From positions 1-16,169 of the forward strand of contig VGAV01000017.1 of the NCBI GenBank assembly GCA_016870695.1: a stretch of DNA of 16,169 nt, written 5' to 3'. Made by a program: the position numbers and the translations under genes. The notes under the pieces were generated by a model. The model was not told where the DNA came from, searched no databases, and was given only the letters and a program-made list of their open reading frames with translations. Positions 1 through 5,898 of this stretch are shown one piece after another (position 1 is the first letter of the stretch; every line of letters starts with the position of its first letter). Source of the DNA: Actinomycetota bacterium (GTDB taxonomy: Bacteria > Actinomycetota > Actinomycetes > Actinomycetales > Microbacteriaceae).

Positions 1-630
1 GTCGCGCAGGCGGCGGCCCGGCACACCCGGGTGGTGCGGGACGAAGAGGGCGATGCAGACGGTCGCGAGGAGGAAGATGCCGGTGACCACGGCGAACGCC
101 GCGCGCCACCCGACCTGCTGGCCGAGGAAGGTGCCGATCGGGACGCCGACGACGTTCGCGATCGTCAGGCCCGTGAGCACGAACGCCACGCCCTTCGCGC
201 GGTTGCCTGGGCCGAGCGCGTCGGCGGCGACGAGGGCACCGATGCCGAAGTACGCGCCGTGAGGGAGGCCGGCGAGGAACCGGGATGCCGCCACCAGCTC
301 GAACGTCGGGGCCACCACCGTCAGCAGGGTGAAGAACGTCAGGGCGGCGGCGAGCACGATCATCACCCGGTGCCGCGGGAAGCGGGCGACGGAGCCGGCG
401 ATCGTGGGGGCGCCGACGACCACGCCGAGGGCGTAGAGCGAGATGAGCCAGCCGGCCTGCGCGATCGCCTCGTCGGGCGAGGCGGCCCAGGCGGCCGGGG
501 TGAGGTCGCGGGCGATGTTGGGCAGCAGGCCCATCACCACGAACTCTGTCATGCCGATGCCGAAGCTGCCGATGGCGAGGGAGAGGAGCGCCCTCGTCGC
601 CGCCCCCCTCGAGGTCGTCGAGGAGGTCAT
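1..630 (-). CDS. MFS transporter, DHA1 family (3' end outside the window)
   Basis: Proton-driven drug or sugar exporter of the major facilitator superfamily, in the cytoplasmic membrane; the substrate cannot be read from sequence. The frame is open from the ATG at 630 to the window edge and gives 210 residues, about half of a 12-helix transporter (helices 1-6). The first helix carries GMTEFVVMGLLP, a hallmark of the AraJ/YdhP/NepI-like DHA1 exporters. The loop between helices 2 and 3 (GAPTIAGSVARFPRHR) replaces the usual GxLaDrxGRr motif A, as in other members of this subgroup. Helix 4 has RFLAGLPHGAYFG and helix 5 has the VGVPIGTFLGQ stretch that corresponds to the antiporter motif C region. 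A -10 element 7 nt before the ATG suggests a leaderless mRNA, and a palindrome lies over its -35. The C-terminal half lies outside the window. Confidence 0.85.
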   Translation of the reverse strand, partial: MTSSTTSRGAATRALLSLAIGSFGIGMTEFVVMGLLPNIARDLTPAAWAASPDEAIAQAGWLISLYALGVVVGAPTIAGSVARFPRHRVMIVLAAALTFFTLLTVVAPTFELVAASRFLAGLPHGAYFGIGALVAADALGPGNRAKGVAFVLTGLTIANVVGVPIGTFLGQQVGWRAAFAVVTGIFLLATVCIALFVPHHPGVPGRRLRD

Positions 631-637
631 GCCTCCG

Positions 638-667
638 ATGCTATGCCCCGCGCGACGCTCGTGTCGA
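638..667 (-). promoter_or_regulatory. Putative promoter of the MFS gene (leaderless)
   Basis: On the minus strand a -35-like TCGACA (662-667; five of six bases of TTGACA) is followed after 18 bp by TAGCAT (638-643), a TANNNT -10. Only 7 nt separate the -10 from the ATG at 630, so transcription would begin at or next to the start codon. A GGAGG lies between them but is only 1 nt from the ATG, too close to act as a ribosome binding site. Confidence 0.5.
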
Positions 668-676
668 ATCGATTCG
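665..676. promoter_or_regulatory. 12-bp palindrome, candidate operator at the MFS promoter
   Basis: CGAATCGATTCG is a perfect 12-bp palindrome, unusually AT-rich for this DNA. It overlaps the -35 hexamer of the MFS promoter, the position expected of a repressor site. No regulator gene is visible in the window, so the binding protein is unknown. Confidence 0.35.
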
Positions 677-731
677 GAACGGCGATGCCCTCACGTGCGC
701 AGATCGATCCGGACCCGCGGAGCGGAACGCG

Positions 732-746
732 CGGCGCGGTGCGCCG
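732..746 (-). terminator. Small GC hairpin after the thiamine-binding gene
   Basis: CGGCGC (732-737) pairs with GCGCCG (741-746) around a GGT loop, 4 nt past the stop codon. There is no T-tract and the stem is only 6 bp, so it is weak as a terminator. Confidence 0.3.
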
Positions 747-750
747 GACG

Positions 751-1074
751 TCAGGACCGGGCGTCGAGAGCGCGCTCGAGGCGCTCGATCTTGCCGTCGA
801 TCTCGCCGGTGCGCCCCGGGCGGATGTCGGCCTTGAGCACGAGAGAGACCCGCGAGCCGTACGGCAGGACCGCGTCGGTGGCGCGCTTGACGACGTCCAT
901 GACCTCGTCCCACTCCCCCTCGATCTCGGTGAACATCGACGACGTGCGGTGCGGCAGTCCGGACGCGCGCACGACGGCGACGGCCGCGGCGACGGCATCG
1001 TGCACCGAGCCGTCGGGGGTCTCAGCGGAGGCGGGACCGACGCCCGAGGGGGCGACCGAGAAGGCGATGAGCAT
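751..1074 (-). CDS. Thiamine-binding protein, MTH1187/YkoF-like (UPF0045)
   Basis: Small soluble ferredoxin-like-fold protein of the MTH1187 (UPF0045, DUF77) family. Members bind thiamine and assemble into oligomers; the biological role is not settled. At 107 residues it has normal family length. Conserved stretches are the N-terminal strand MLIAFSVAPSGVG (1-13), the RASGLPHRT segment (37-44), MFTEIEGEWDEVMDVVKRA (47-65) and the strand VSLVLKADIRPG (76-87). No thiamine synthesis or transport genes lie nearby and no TPP riboswitch was seen in the short upstream region. No Shine-Dalgarno precedes the ATG, but TAGCCT sits 6 nt before it, so the mRNA is probably leaderless. It is separated from the GT87 gene upstream by a strong hairpin and is probably transcribed alone. 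Confidence 0.85.
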   Translation of the reverse strand: MLIAFSVAPSGVGPASAETPDGSVHDAVAAAVAVVRASGLPHRTSSMFTEIEGEWDEVMDVVKRATDAVLPYGSRVSLVLKADIRPGRTGEIDGKIERLERALDARS

Positions 1075-1080
1075 GCGTCG

Positions 1081-1086
1081 AGGCTA
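1081..1086 (-). promoter_or_regulatory. -10 element of the thiamine-binding protein gene (leaderless)
   Basis: TAGCCT on the minus strand matches TANNNT and lies 6 nt before the ATG at 1074. No ribosome binding site is present in the 6-nt gap. No convincing -35 was found. Confidence 0.45.
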
Positions 1087-1145
1087 CCGGCGCGCGCCGA
1101 CGAGCGGCAGGCGTCTCCCGCGTGCGAGCCGCCGGCGTCGGACGG

Positions 1146-1175
1146 GGATGGATGCCACCGGGGTGGCATCCGTCG
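1146..1175 (-). terminator. Strong hairpin terminator of the GT87 gene
   Basis: GGATGCCACC (1150-1159) is followed after GG by its exact reverse complement (1162-1171); one wobble and two further pairs extend the stem to 1147/1174. It starts a few bases past the GT87 stop at 1179. No T-tract follows, as is usual in high-GC actinobacteria. The arms contain the heptamer GGATGCC and its complement, which recur across the window. Confidence 0.65.
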
Positions 1176-1178
1176 TCC

Positions 1179-2474
1179 TCACACGCTCGATGCCGCGGGC
1201 ACCCGCTCGCCGGTCAGCAGCTCGCGCACGCCGCGCGGGCGCGCGACACGACCTACCGGGACGCGGACCAGCCGCACCACCGCCCACACGAACAACCAGA
1301 TCGCGAGGACGTTGCGCAGCTCGAGCAGCAGAACCGGGCCGAGGTACGGCCGGGTCGCCATGAGGCCGTCGTACCAGAGCGGGTAGACCAGCTGCGTGAC
1401 GCCGGCGATCGCGAGGGTGAGCAGCGCGGGCCCGAACCACCGGCGCCGGTCCAGGACGAGGCCGACGACGATGGGGGCGAAGATCCACACGTAGTACTGC
1501 GGCGATCCCACCTTGTTGAGGACGATGAACGCGGTGACGAGCACGAGCGACAGCGGCGGGAACAGCGTCGCGAACGTCGCCCCGCGCCACATCTTGACCG
1601 CGCCGACCGCCGCGGCACCGGCGATGGCGGCGAGGAGCAGCGGCGTCATGAAGACGATGAGCGGGTCGACCTGCGGCCCGGTCACCTGGAAGGTCAGCAC
1701 GTCCGGGTCGTAGTAGACCCAGGCCTCGGGCACGTCGAGGGCGGCGAGGATCATGTAGACCCCGGCGACGGGCGCCTCCATCTGGATGCCGCGGCTCGTC
1801 TGATCGCCGACGAAGCCGAACACGTGGCTCGCTCCTCCCAGCAGGGCGACGAGCAGGATCGTCCCGCCCGAGACGGCGACCGCGCCCCAGACGAGGGACA
1901 GACGGCGACGGGCAGCGACGAGACCGGCGGCGAGGATGGCGGCGGGCCACACCTTCATCCACACCGCGGCGGAGAGCAGCACGGAGGCCACAAAGGGCCG
2001 CCGGACGAGCCACAGGCTGCCCGCGATGGCGAGGGGGACGGTGAAGCCGTCGATGCGATAGATCCCCACCGGGCCCATCAGGAGGATGGCGGCGAGCCAG
2101 AACGCCGCGGCGGTGACGCGGCCGCGCGACCGGCCGCGTCCGAGGAGCAGGGCGAAGGCGCCGGCGTTGGCCAGCGAGACGGTGATGGCCCACGCGGGGG
2201 TGTAGGACACGGCCCACGCGAACGCCCAGGCGACGGCCATGGGGATGAGCGCCAGCTGCGGGTAGATCCAGCCCTGCGTCACGCCGGGCAGCTCCCACGA
2301 GCCGGAGAGGGTGCAGGCGGCGGGATCGGCCGCACCGAAGAGGGCGCAGCGCGACCACGGTTCGTAGACGAGGTACACGTCTCCCATGGGCGCGTTCGGC
2401 TGCTGATAGCCCAGGACGCCCACGACCACGTGCACGACGACGAACGCGATCCAGAGAACGACAGCCCACGGCAC
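1179..2474 (-). CDS. GT87-family membrane glycosyltransferase (DUF2029-like)
   Basis: Polytopic GT-C glycosyltransferase, related to the polyprenyl-phosphate-mannose-dependent alpha-mannosyltransferases (PimE and relatives) that elongate mannolipids on the outer face of the membrane. The acceptor is not predictable here. About ten hydrophobic segments are visible. The first extracytoplasmic loop carries an acidic site (MGDVYLVYEPW, near residue 32) where GT-C enzymes have their catalytic Asp. Further family signs are MKVWP (about 173-177) and SPQYYVWIFAP (about 324-334). Two GTG starts are possible: 2480, and 2474 in the same frame. The latter is chosen because TAGGAT ends 6 nt before it, the spacing seen for the neighbouring leaderless genes; that gives 431 residues. 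The C-terminal tail is short, basic and cytoplasmic by the positive-inside rule. Confidence 0.75.
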   Translation of the reverse strand: MPWAVVLWIAFVVVHVVVGVLGYQQPNAPMGDVYLVYEPWSRCALFGAADPAACTLSGSWELPGVTQGWIYPQLALIPMAVAWAFAWAVSYTPAWAITVSLANAGAFALLLGRGRSRGRVTAAAFWLAAILLMGPVGIYRIDGFTVPLAIAGSLWLVRRPFVASVLLSAAVWMKVWPAAILAAGLVAARRRLSLVWGAVAVSGGTILLVALLGGASHVFGFVGDQTSRGIQMEAPVAGVYMILAALDVPEAWVYYDPDVLTFQVTGPQVDPLIVFMTPLLLAAIAGAAAVGAVKMWRGATFATLFPPLSLVLVTAFIVLNKVGSPQYYVWIFAPIVVGLVLDRRRWFGPALLTLAIAGVTQLVYPLWYDGLMATRPYLGPVLLLELRNVLAIWLFVWAVVRLVRVPVGRVARPRGVRELLTGERVPAASSV

Positions 2475-2480
2475 CGTCAC

Positions 2481-2486
2481 ATCCTA
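2481..2486 (-). promoter_or_regulatory. -10 element of the GT87 gene (leaderless)
   Basis: TAGGAT on the minus strand lies 6 nt before the GTG at 2474 and touches the alternative GTG at 2480. The spacing decides for 2474 as the start. If the mRNA were not leaderless, the AGGA inside this hexamer could serve the same GTG as a ribosome binding site at about 7 nt. Confidence 0.45.
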
Positions 2487-2570
2487 GGGGTCGCCTCATC
2501 CCGGTCTCCTGAACGAGGGATGCCGCCGGCTCGCGCCTCTTCCCCCTCGATGAGCGCGATCTGCGCTGGG

Positions 2571-2612
2571 AAACGCGGGGTGCGCGCGTTTATGAGTGCG
2601 AATCGCGTTCAT
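2571..2612. other. Two adjacent small hairpins downstream of nnrD
   Basis: AAACGCG (2571-2577) pairs with CGCGTTT (2585-2591) around a 7-nt loop. Directly after it, ATGAGTGCG (2592-2600) can pair with CGCGTTCAT (2604-2612) with two G-U pairs and an AAT loop. They lie in the 259-bp gap between nnrD and the GT87 gene and may help end nnrD transcription. The AAACGC/GCGTTT core resembles the element at 4696-4760. Apart from these hairpins and the tandem duplication after them, nothing gene-like was seen in this gap. Confidence 0.4.
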
Positions 2613-2628
2613 CGGCGCAAGCGGCGTG

Positions 2629-2749
2629 GCGCGGCGACGGGGGCGGAGGTCGAGCGGGCAGCGAGGGCGGGACGTCAGACGGCGAGCGCGCGGCGACGGG
2701 GGCGGAGGTCGAGCGGGCAGCGAGGGCGGGACGTCAGACGGCGAGCGCG
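2629..2749. repeat. 59-bp exact tandem duplication over the 3' end of nnrD
   Basis: Two copies with a period of 59 bp (2631-2689 and 2690-2748); identity extends over 62 positions. The copy at 2690-2748 contains the last codons and the TGA of nnrD (stop at 2734-2736); the other copy repeats these bases as non-coding DNA downstream. The plus strand of each unit has four G-runs of at least three, one of them separated by a 12-nt loop. The period is not a multiple of three, and the reading frame of nnrD is unaffected. Confidence 0.9.
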
Positions 2750-3585
2750 GCCGCGACGGCGGCGCTCAGTCCCTCGGCGACGTCCAGCGCGGTGATCGGA
2801 CCGCCGGCGGCCCCGTGCCGCGCGGCCGCCGTCGACCCGGCCGTGCCGTGCAGCCACGCAGCGGCCGCCGCCGCGTCGGCGAGATCGTCGAGGGCCGTGC
2901 GCCCGGCCGCGACCGCACCGGCGAGGACCGCGCCGAGCGCGCCGCCGAGGACGTCCCCGGTCCCGGCGGTCGCGAGCCACGGCGTGCCGCTGGTGACCCG
3001 CCGGACGACGCCGTCCGGGGTGGCGACGAGCGTCGCCGCCCCCTTCAGCAGCACGACCCCGTCGATGGCGATGGCCGTCTCCCGGGCGGCCGCGGCCCGG
3101 CCGTCGTCGTCGGCGTCGGCCGCCACCGGATCCAGGTCCAGGGCCTCGCGCAGCCGGTCCAGCTCGCGCGCGTGAGGGGTCACGATCACGGGCGCCCCGG
3201 ACCCGGGCACGAGGTCCAGCGCACCGGCGTCGACGACGACCGGCAGCTCCCCCGAGAGCACCGCGCGCAGCGCCGCAGTCTCATCGGCGGAGCGGGAGGC
3301 GGCATCCATCCCGGATCCGATCACCCAGGCCTGCACGCGCCCGTCGGCCGTGACGGTCTCGGGTCGACGCTGCATCACGAGGTCCTGCGCGCGCTGCGGG
3401 CCGAGGTAGCGGACCATCCCCGTGCCCGCGCGCCACGCGGCCTCGACACCCAGGACGGCGGCCCCCGGGTAGCGTGCCGATCCGGTGCGCATGCCCACCA
3501 CCCCGCGGGAATACTTGTCATCGCGGGCCGTTGGCCTCCGAAGTGCGCGCGCCGTCTCGCGTGCGGTCCAGTCCGTCGCCGTCAT
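2734..3585 (-). CDS. nnrD: ADP-dependent (S)-NAD(P)H-hydrate dehydratase
   Basis: Cofactor-repair enzyme (EC 4.2.1.136): it removes water from hydrated, inactive NADH or NADPH using ADP as energy source, in the cytosol. The 283-residue protein is a stand-alone dehydratase domain of the ribokinase-like (CARKD/YjeF C-terminal) fold; the NnrE epimerase domain, fused to it in E. coli, is absent here. Motifs in order are DDKYSRGVVG (22-31), RAGTGMVRYLG (52-62), VVVDAGALDL (116-125), TPHARE (136-141), VVLLKGAATL (177-186) and the nucleotide-binding TAGTGDVLGG (206-215, with Asp211). The ATG at 3585 keeps the N-terminal region expected for actinobacterial members. TAGGGT 6 nt upstream points to a leaderless mRNA. 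The gene is divergent from the flavin oxidoreductase, and its stop codon lies inside the 59-bp tandem duplication. Confidence 0.92.
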   Translation of the reverse strand: MTATDWTARETARALRRPTARDDKYSRGVVGMRTGSARYPGAAVLGVEAAWRAGTGMVRYLGPQRAQDLVMQRRPETVTADGRVQAWVIGSGMDAASRSADETAALRAVLSGELPVVVDAGALDLVPGSGAPVIVTPHARELDRLREALDLDPVAADADDDGRAAAARETAIAIDGVVLLKGAATLVATPDGVVRRVTSGTPWLATAGTGDVLGGALGAVLAGAVAAGRTALDDLADAAAAAAWLHGTAGSTAAARHGAAGGPITALDVAEGLSAAVAAALAV

Positions 3586-3591
3586 GGCGCC

Positions 3592-3597
3592 ACCCTA
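3592..3597 (-). promoter_or_regulatory. -10 element of nnrD (leaderless), touching the OYE ribosome binding site
   Basis: TAGGGT on the minus strand lies 6 nt before the nnrD ATG at 3585, with no ribosome binding site in the gap. Its first base is shared with the Shine-Dalgarno of the divergent OYE gene at 3597-3606. Any -35 would fall on the OYE start codon region. Confidence 0.45.
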
Positions 3598-3606
3598 GGA
3601 GAAAGG
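3597..3606 (+). promoter_or_regulatory. Ribosome binding site of the OYE gene
   Basis: AGGAGAAAGG ends 7 nt before the GTG at 3614. It decides for GTG 3614 as the start and shows that this gene, unlike nnrD opposite, has a leader. Its promoter must therefore lie inside the nnrD coding region. Confidence 0.7.
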
Positions 3607-3613
3607 GTCCCCC

Positions 3614-4675
3614 GTGAGCAGCCTCTTCACGCCCCTCGCGATCCGCGGTATCGAGATGCGCAACCGCCTGTGGGTCTCGCCGATGTGCCAGTACAGCGCC
3701 GTCGACGGGGTCCCCAATGACTGGCACCACGTGCACCTGGCCCAGTTCGCCGCCGGCGGGGCAGGACTCGTCGTCGCCGAGGCCACCGCGGTCTCCCCCG
3801 AGGGCCGCATCTCCCCCGAGGACGTCGGCCTGTGGAACGACGCCCAGCTCGAGGCGTGGCGGCCCGTCATCGCCGCCGTCCGTGCGCGCGGCGCGGTCGC
3901 GGGCGTGCAGCTCGGCCACGCGGGACGCAAGGCCTCGACCACCTCTCCCCTGACTGGCGGGCGCGGGACCGTCGCGCCGGCCGACGGCGGGTGGCAGACG
4001 GTCGCCCCCTCCGCCGTCGCCTACGACCGCTTCGCCGAGCCGGTCGCCCTCGACGCGGAGGGCATCGAGAAGGTGGTGCGCGACTTCACGGAGGCGGCCC
4101 GCCGCGCCGTGGCGGCCGGTTTCGAGGTGCTCGAGCTGCACGCCGCCCACGGCTACCTGCTGCACCAGTTCCTCTCCCCGCTGACCAACCTCCGCGACGA
4201 CGAGTACGGCGGGTCGTTCGAGAACCGCGTACGCCTGCTCGTGCGGGTGACGGAGGCCGTGCGCGCGGCCGCTCCGGATGCCGCGGTGTTCGTGCGCTTC
4301 TCCGCCACCGACGCCGCGGAGGGCGGCTGGGACGTCGCCGACACCGTCGCCGCCGCCCGCCTCGTCGCGGACGCGGGGGCCGACCTGATCGACGTGTCGA
4401 GCGGCGGGCTCGTGCCCCATCAGCGCATCACCACGGGCCCGGGCTACCAGGTCGAGTACGCGGCGACCGTCCGCCGCGAGACCGGTCTGCTCGTCAGCGC
4501 CGTCGGCATGATCGACGACCCGGCCCTCGCCGAGAAGGTGGTCGCCGACGAGCGGGCCGACGCCGTCATGTCCGGCCGCGAGTGGCTGCGCGACCCTCAC
4601 TTCGGCCTGCGCGCCGCCGCCGCCCTCGGCGCCGACGTGCCGTGGCCGGCGCAGTACACTCGCGCCGCCCGCTGA
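3614..4675 (+). CDS. NADH:flavin oxidoreductase, Old Yellow Enzyme family (YqjM class)
   Basis: FMN-dependent ene-reductase with a TIM-barrel fold that reduces activated C=C bonds of enals, enones or nitro compounds using NADPH. The physiological substrate is unknown; stress roles are proposed for the family. The 353 residues match the thermophilic-like (YqjM) class. SPMCQYS (22-28) holds the redox-tuning Cys25 and Tyr28. QLGHAGRKA (99-107) contributes to FMN binding. HAAHGYLLHQFLSP (176-189) holds the ligand-binding His176/His179 pair, and NLRDDEYGGSFENR follows. MSGREWL (319-325) lies in the phosphate-binding region. The C-terminal WPAQYTRA carries Arg350, matching the arginine finger that reaches the neighbouring subunit in YqjM. 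The gene stands alone, divergent from nnrD, and ends in a hairpin-rich region. Confidence 0.93.
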   Translation: MSSLFTPLAIRGIEMRNRLWVSPMCQYSAVDGVPNDWHHVHLAQFAAGGAGLVVAEATAVSPEGRISPEDVGLWNDAQLEAWRPVIAAVRARGAVAGVQLGHAGRKASTTSPLTGGRGTVAPADGGWQTVAPSAVAYDRFAEPVALDAEGIEKVVRDFTEAARRAVAAGFEVLELHAAHGYLLHQFLSPLTNLRDDEYGGSFENRVRLLVRVTEAVRAAAPDAAVFVRFSATDAAEGGWDVADTVAAARLVADAGADLIDVSSGGLVPHQRITTGPGYQVEYAATVRRETGLLVSAVGMIDDPALAEKVVADERADAVMSGREWLRDPHFGLRAAAALGADVPWPAQYTRAAR

Positions 4676-4685
4676 CCGGCGGGCG
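4666..4685 (+). other. Hairpin spanning the OYE stop codon
   Basis: CGCCCGC (4666-4672) pairs with GCGGGCG (4679-4685); the TGA stop (4673-4675) lies in the 6-nt loop. It precedes the larger inverted repeat and may contribute to termination. Confidence 0.35.
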
Positions 4686-4695
4686 CTCCGACGCC

Positions 4696-4760
4696 GAGAA
4701 ACGCCCGCTGCACCGAGAAACGCCCGCACCCGGCGTTTCCGGGTGCAGCGGGCGTTTCTC
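4696..4760. repeat. Nested inverted and direct repeats, terminator of the OYE gene
   Basis: A perfect 19-bp inverted repeat has arms 4696-4714 and 4742-4760. A second direct copy of the arm's first 12 bases (GAGAAACGCCCG) lies at 4715-4726, exactly 19 bp after the first. The interior also offers AAACGCC/GGCGTTT (4718-4724 and 4732-4738) and ACCCGG/CCGGGT (4728-4733 and 4739-4744). Several mutually exclusive hairpins are possible. It most likely ends transcription of the OYE gene, and its modular make-up suggests a dispersed intergenic repeat. Confidence 0.75.
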
Positions 4761-4786
4761 ACGAACCCCCGCGGGCGCACGCCGAG

Positions 4787-4829
4787 GACACCGGATGCCG
4801 CGGGGCAGAGACCCGCGGCATCCGGTGTC
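4787..4829. terminator. 18-bp perfect hairpin, terminator of the CNNM operon
   Basis: Arms 4787-4804 and 4812-4829 are perfectly complementary over 18 bp around a 7-nt loop (GCAGAGA). It begins 7 nt after the stop of the minus-strand CNNM gene and faces the convergent OYE gene, so it can act in both directions. The arms contain the GGATGCC heptamer. Confidence 0.8.
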
Positions 4830-4836
4830 GGGACGG

Positions 4837-5898
4837 TCAGGCGTAGCGGCGGCGGGCGGTGGCGTCCTGCACCTCGCCGACGAGCTCCTCGATGACGTCC
4901 TCGAGGAACAGCACCGCGGTGACGTCGCCGCGCTCGTCGCGCACCTGCGCGAGGTGCCGGCCGGCGCGACGCATGAGCCCGAGGGCGTCCTCGAGGTCGG
5001 TGGTCTCGAGCACGGGGACCATGTGGTGGATGCGCTTGGCCGGAATGGGCCGCGCCAGGTCCGCCGGGGTGTCCGCGTCGTCGGCCACGCGCAGGACGTC
5101 CTTGAGGTGGACGTACCCGGTCGGGGCGCCGCTCTCGTCGACGATCACGTAGCGCGAGTAGCCGTGCCGAGCGACGGCGCGCTCGATCTCGTCCACGTTG
5201 GTCGTCGCCGGCAGCGTCACGAGGTCGGCCATCGGCACGGCGATGTCTGCGGCCTTCTTCTCGGTGAACTCCACGACCGCGGTGACCGTGCCGGCGCTGT
5301 CGTCGAGCACGCCCTCCAGGCGCGACTGGTTGACGATGGTCGCGACCTCGTCGAGCGTGAAGGTGGAGGCGGCCTCGTCCTTCGGCTCGACCCGGAAGAG
5401 CCGGACGACGTGGTTGGCGATCCAGTTGAGCGCGACGATGACGGGGTAGAACGCCTTCGACACTGCGACCAGCGGCGGCGCCAGCATGAGCACCGCCCGG
5501 TCGGGCAGCGAGAACGCGAGGTTCTTCGGCACCATCTCGCCGAACACCACGTGCAGGTACGACACGATGAGGAGCGCGACGACGAACGCCGCGACGTCCA
5601 CGGCGGCTGCCGGCAGCCCGGTCAGCTCCATCGGCACCGCGAGCAGGTGGTGGATCGCGGGCTCCGACACGTTCAGGATCAGCAGCGAGCAGATCGTGAT
5701 GCCGAGCTGGCACGTGGCCAGCATGAGCGTCGCGTGCTCCATCGCGTAGAGCGCCGTCTTGGCGGAACGGGAGCCGCGGTCGGCGAGAGGCTCGACCTGC
5801 GACCTCCGCGCGGAGATGACGGCGAACTCGGCGCCGACGAAGAAGGCGTTGGCGACGAGCAGCACCACGAGCCATGCGAGTCCGGCCCAGTCGCTCAT
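4837..5898 (-). CDS. CNNM/CBS membrane protein, short paralogue (hemolysin family)
   Basis: Member of the CNNM/CorB (formerly 'hemolysin C') family, linked in bacteria to Mg2+/Co2+ transport or resistance; the old hemolysin name is not a functional claim. The transmembrane CNNM domain spans about residues 1-170. It has a first helix ending in ANAFFVGAEFAVISARRSQV (17-36), the CQLGITI segment (63-69) and the family motif VVFGEMVPKNLAF (117-129). A CBS pair follows (about 210-345; GYSRYVIVDESG at 246-257 and VLFLEDVIEELVGEV at 329-343). The protein ends there at 353 residues, without the CorC_HlyC C-terminal domain of its partner. Its ATG overlaps the stop of the upstream paralogue by 4 bp (ATGA, 5895-5898), so the two are translationally coupled and may form a heteromer. 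Confidence 0.9.
   Translation of the reverse strand: MSDWAGLAWLVVLLVANAFFVGAEFAVISARRSQVEPLADRGSRSAKTALYAMEHATLMLATCQLGITICSLLILNVSEPAIHHLLAVPMELTGLPAAAVDVAAFVVALLIVSYLHVVFGEMVPKNLAFSLPDRAVLMLAPPLVAVSKAFYPVIVALNWIANHVVRLFRVEPKDEAASTFTLDEVATIVNQSRLEGVLDDSAGTVTAVVEFTEKKAADIAVPMADLVTLPATTNVDEIERAVARHGYSRYVIVDESGAPTGYVHLKDVLRVADDADTPADLARPIPAKRIHHMVPVLETTDLEDALGLMRRAGRHLAQVRDERGDVTAVLFLEDVIEELVGEVQDATARRRYA

Noticed and set aside
1075..1178. TPP riboswitch upstream of the thiamine-binding gene
   Set aside because: The -10 lies 6 nt before the start codon, leaving no leader, and no TPP-riboswitch core sequence was seen; the only structure is the GT87 terminator hairpin.
31..1386. Long plus-strand open frame opposite the MFS, thiamine-binding and GT87 genes
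   Set aside because: Asp/Arg/Gly-rich translation typical of the antisense of GC-rich genes, crossing three well-identified genes and their promoters.
2596..2631. Plus-strand GTG frame reading MRIAFIGASGVA, like the start of a Rossmann-fold dehydrogenase
   Set aside because: The similarity ends after about 12 residues, where the frame runs into the tandem repeat and becomes Arg-rich; there is no ribosome binding site or -10. A decayed gene start is possible but chance is as likely.
2629..2749. CRISPR-like or att-site reading of the 59-bp repeat
   Set aside because: Units abut directly without spacers, there are only two, and no cas, integrase or tRNA gene is near; it is a simple tandem duplication.
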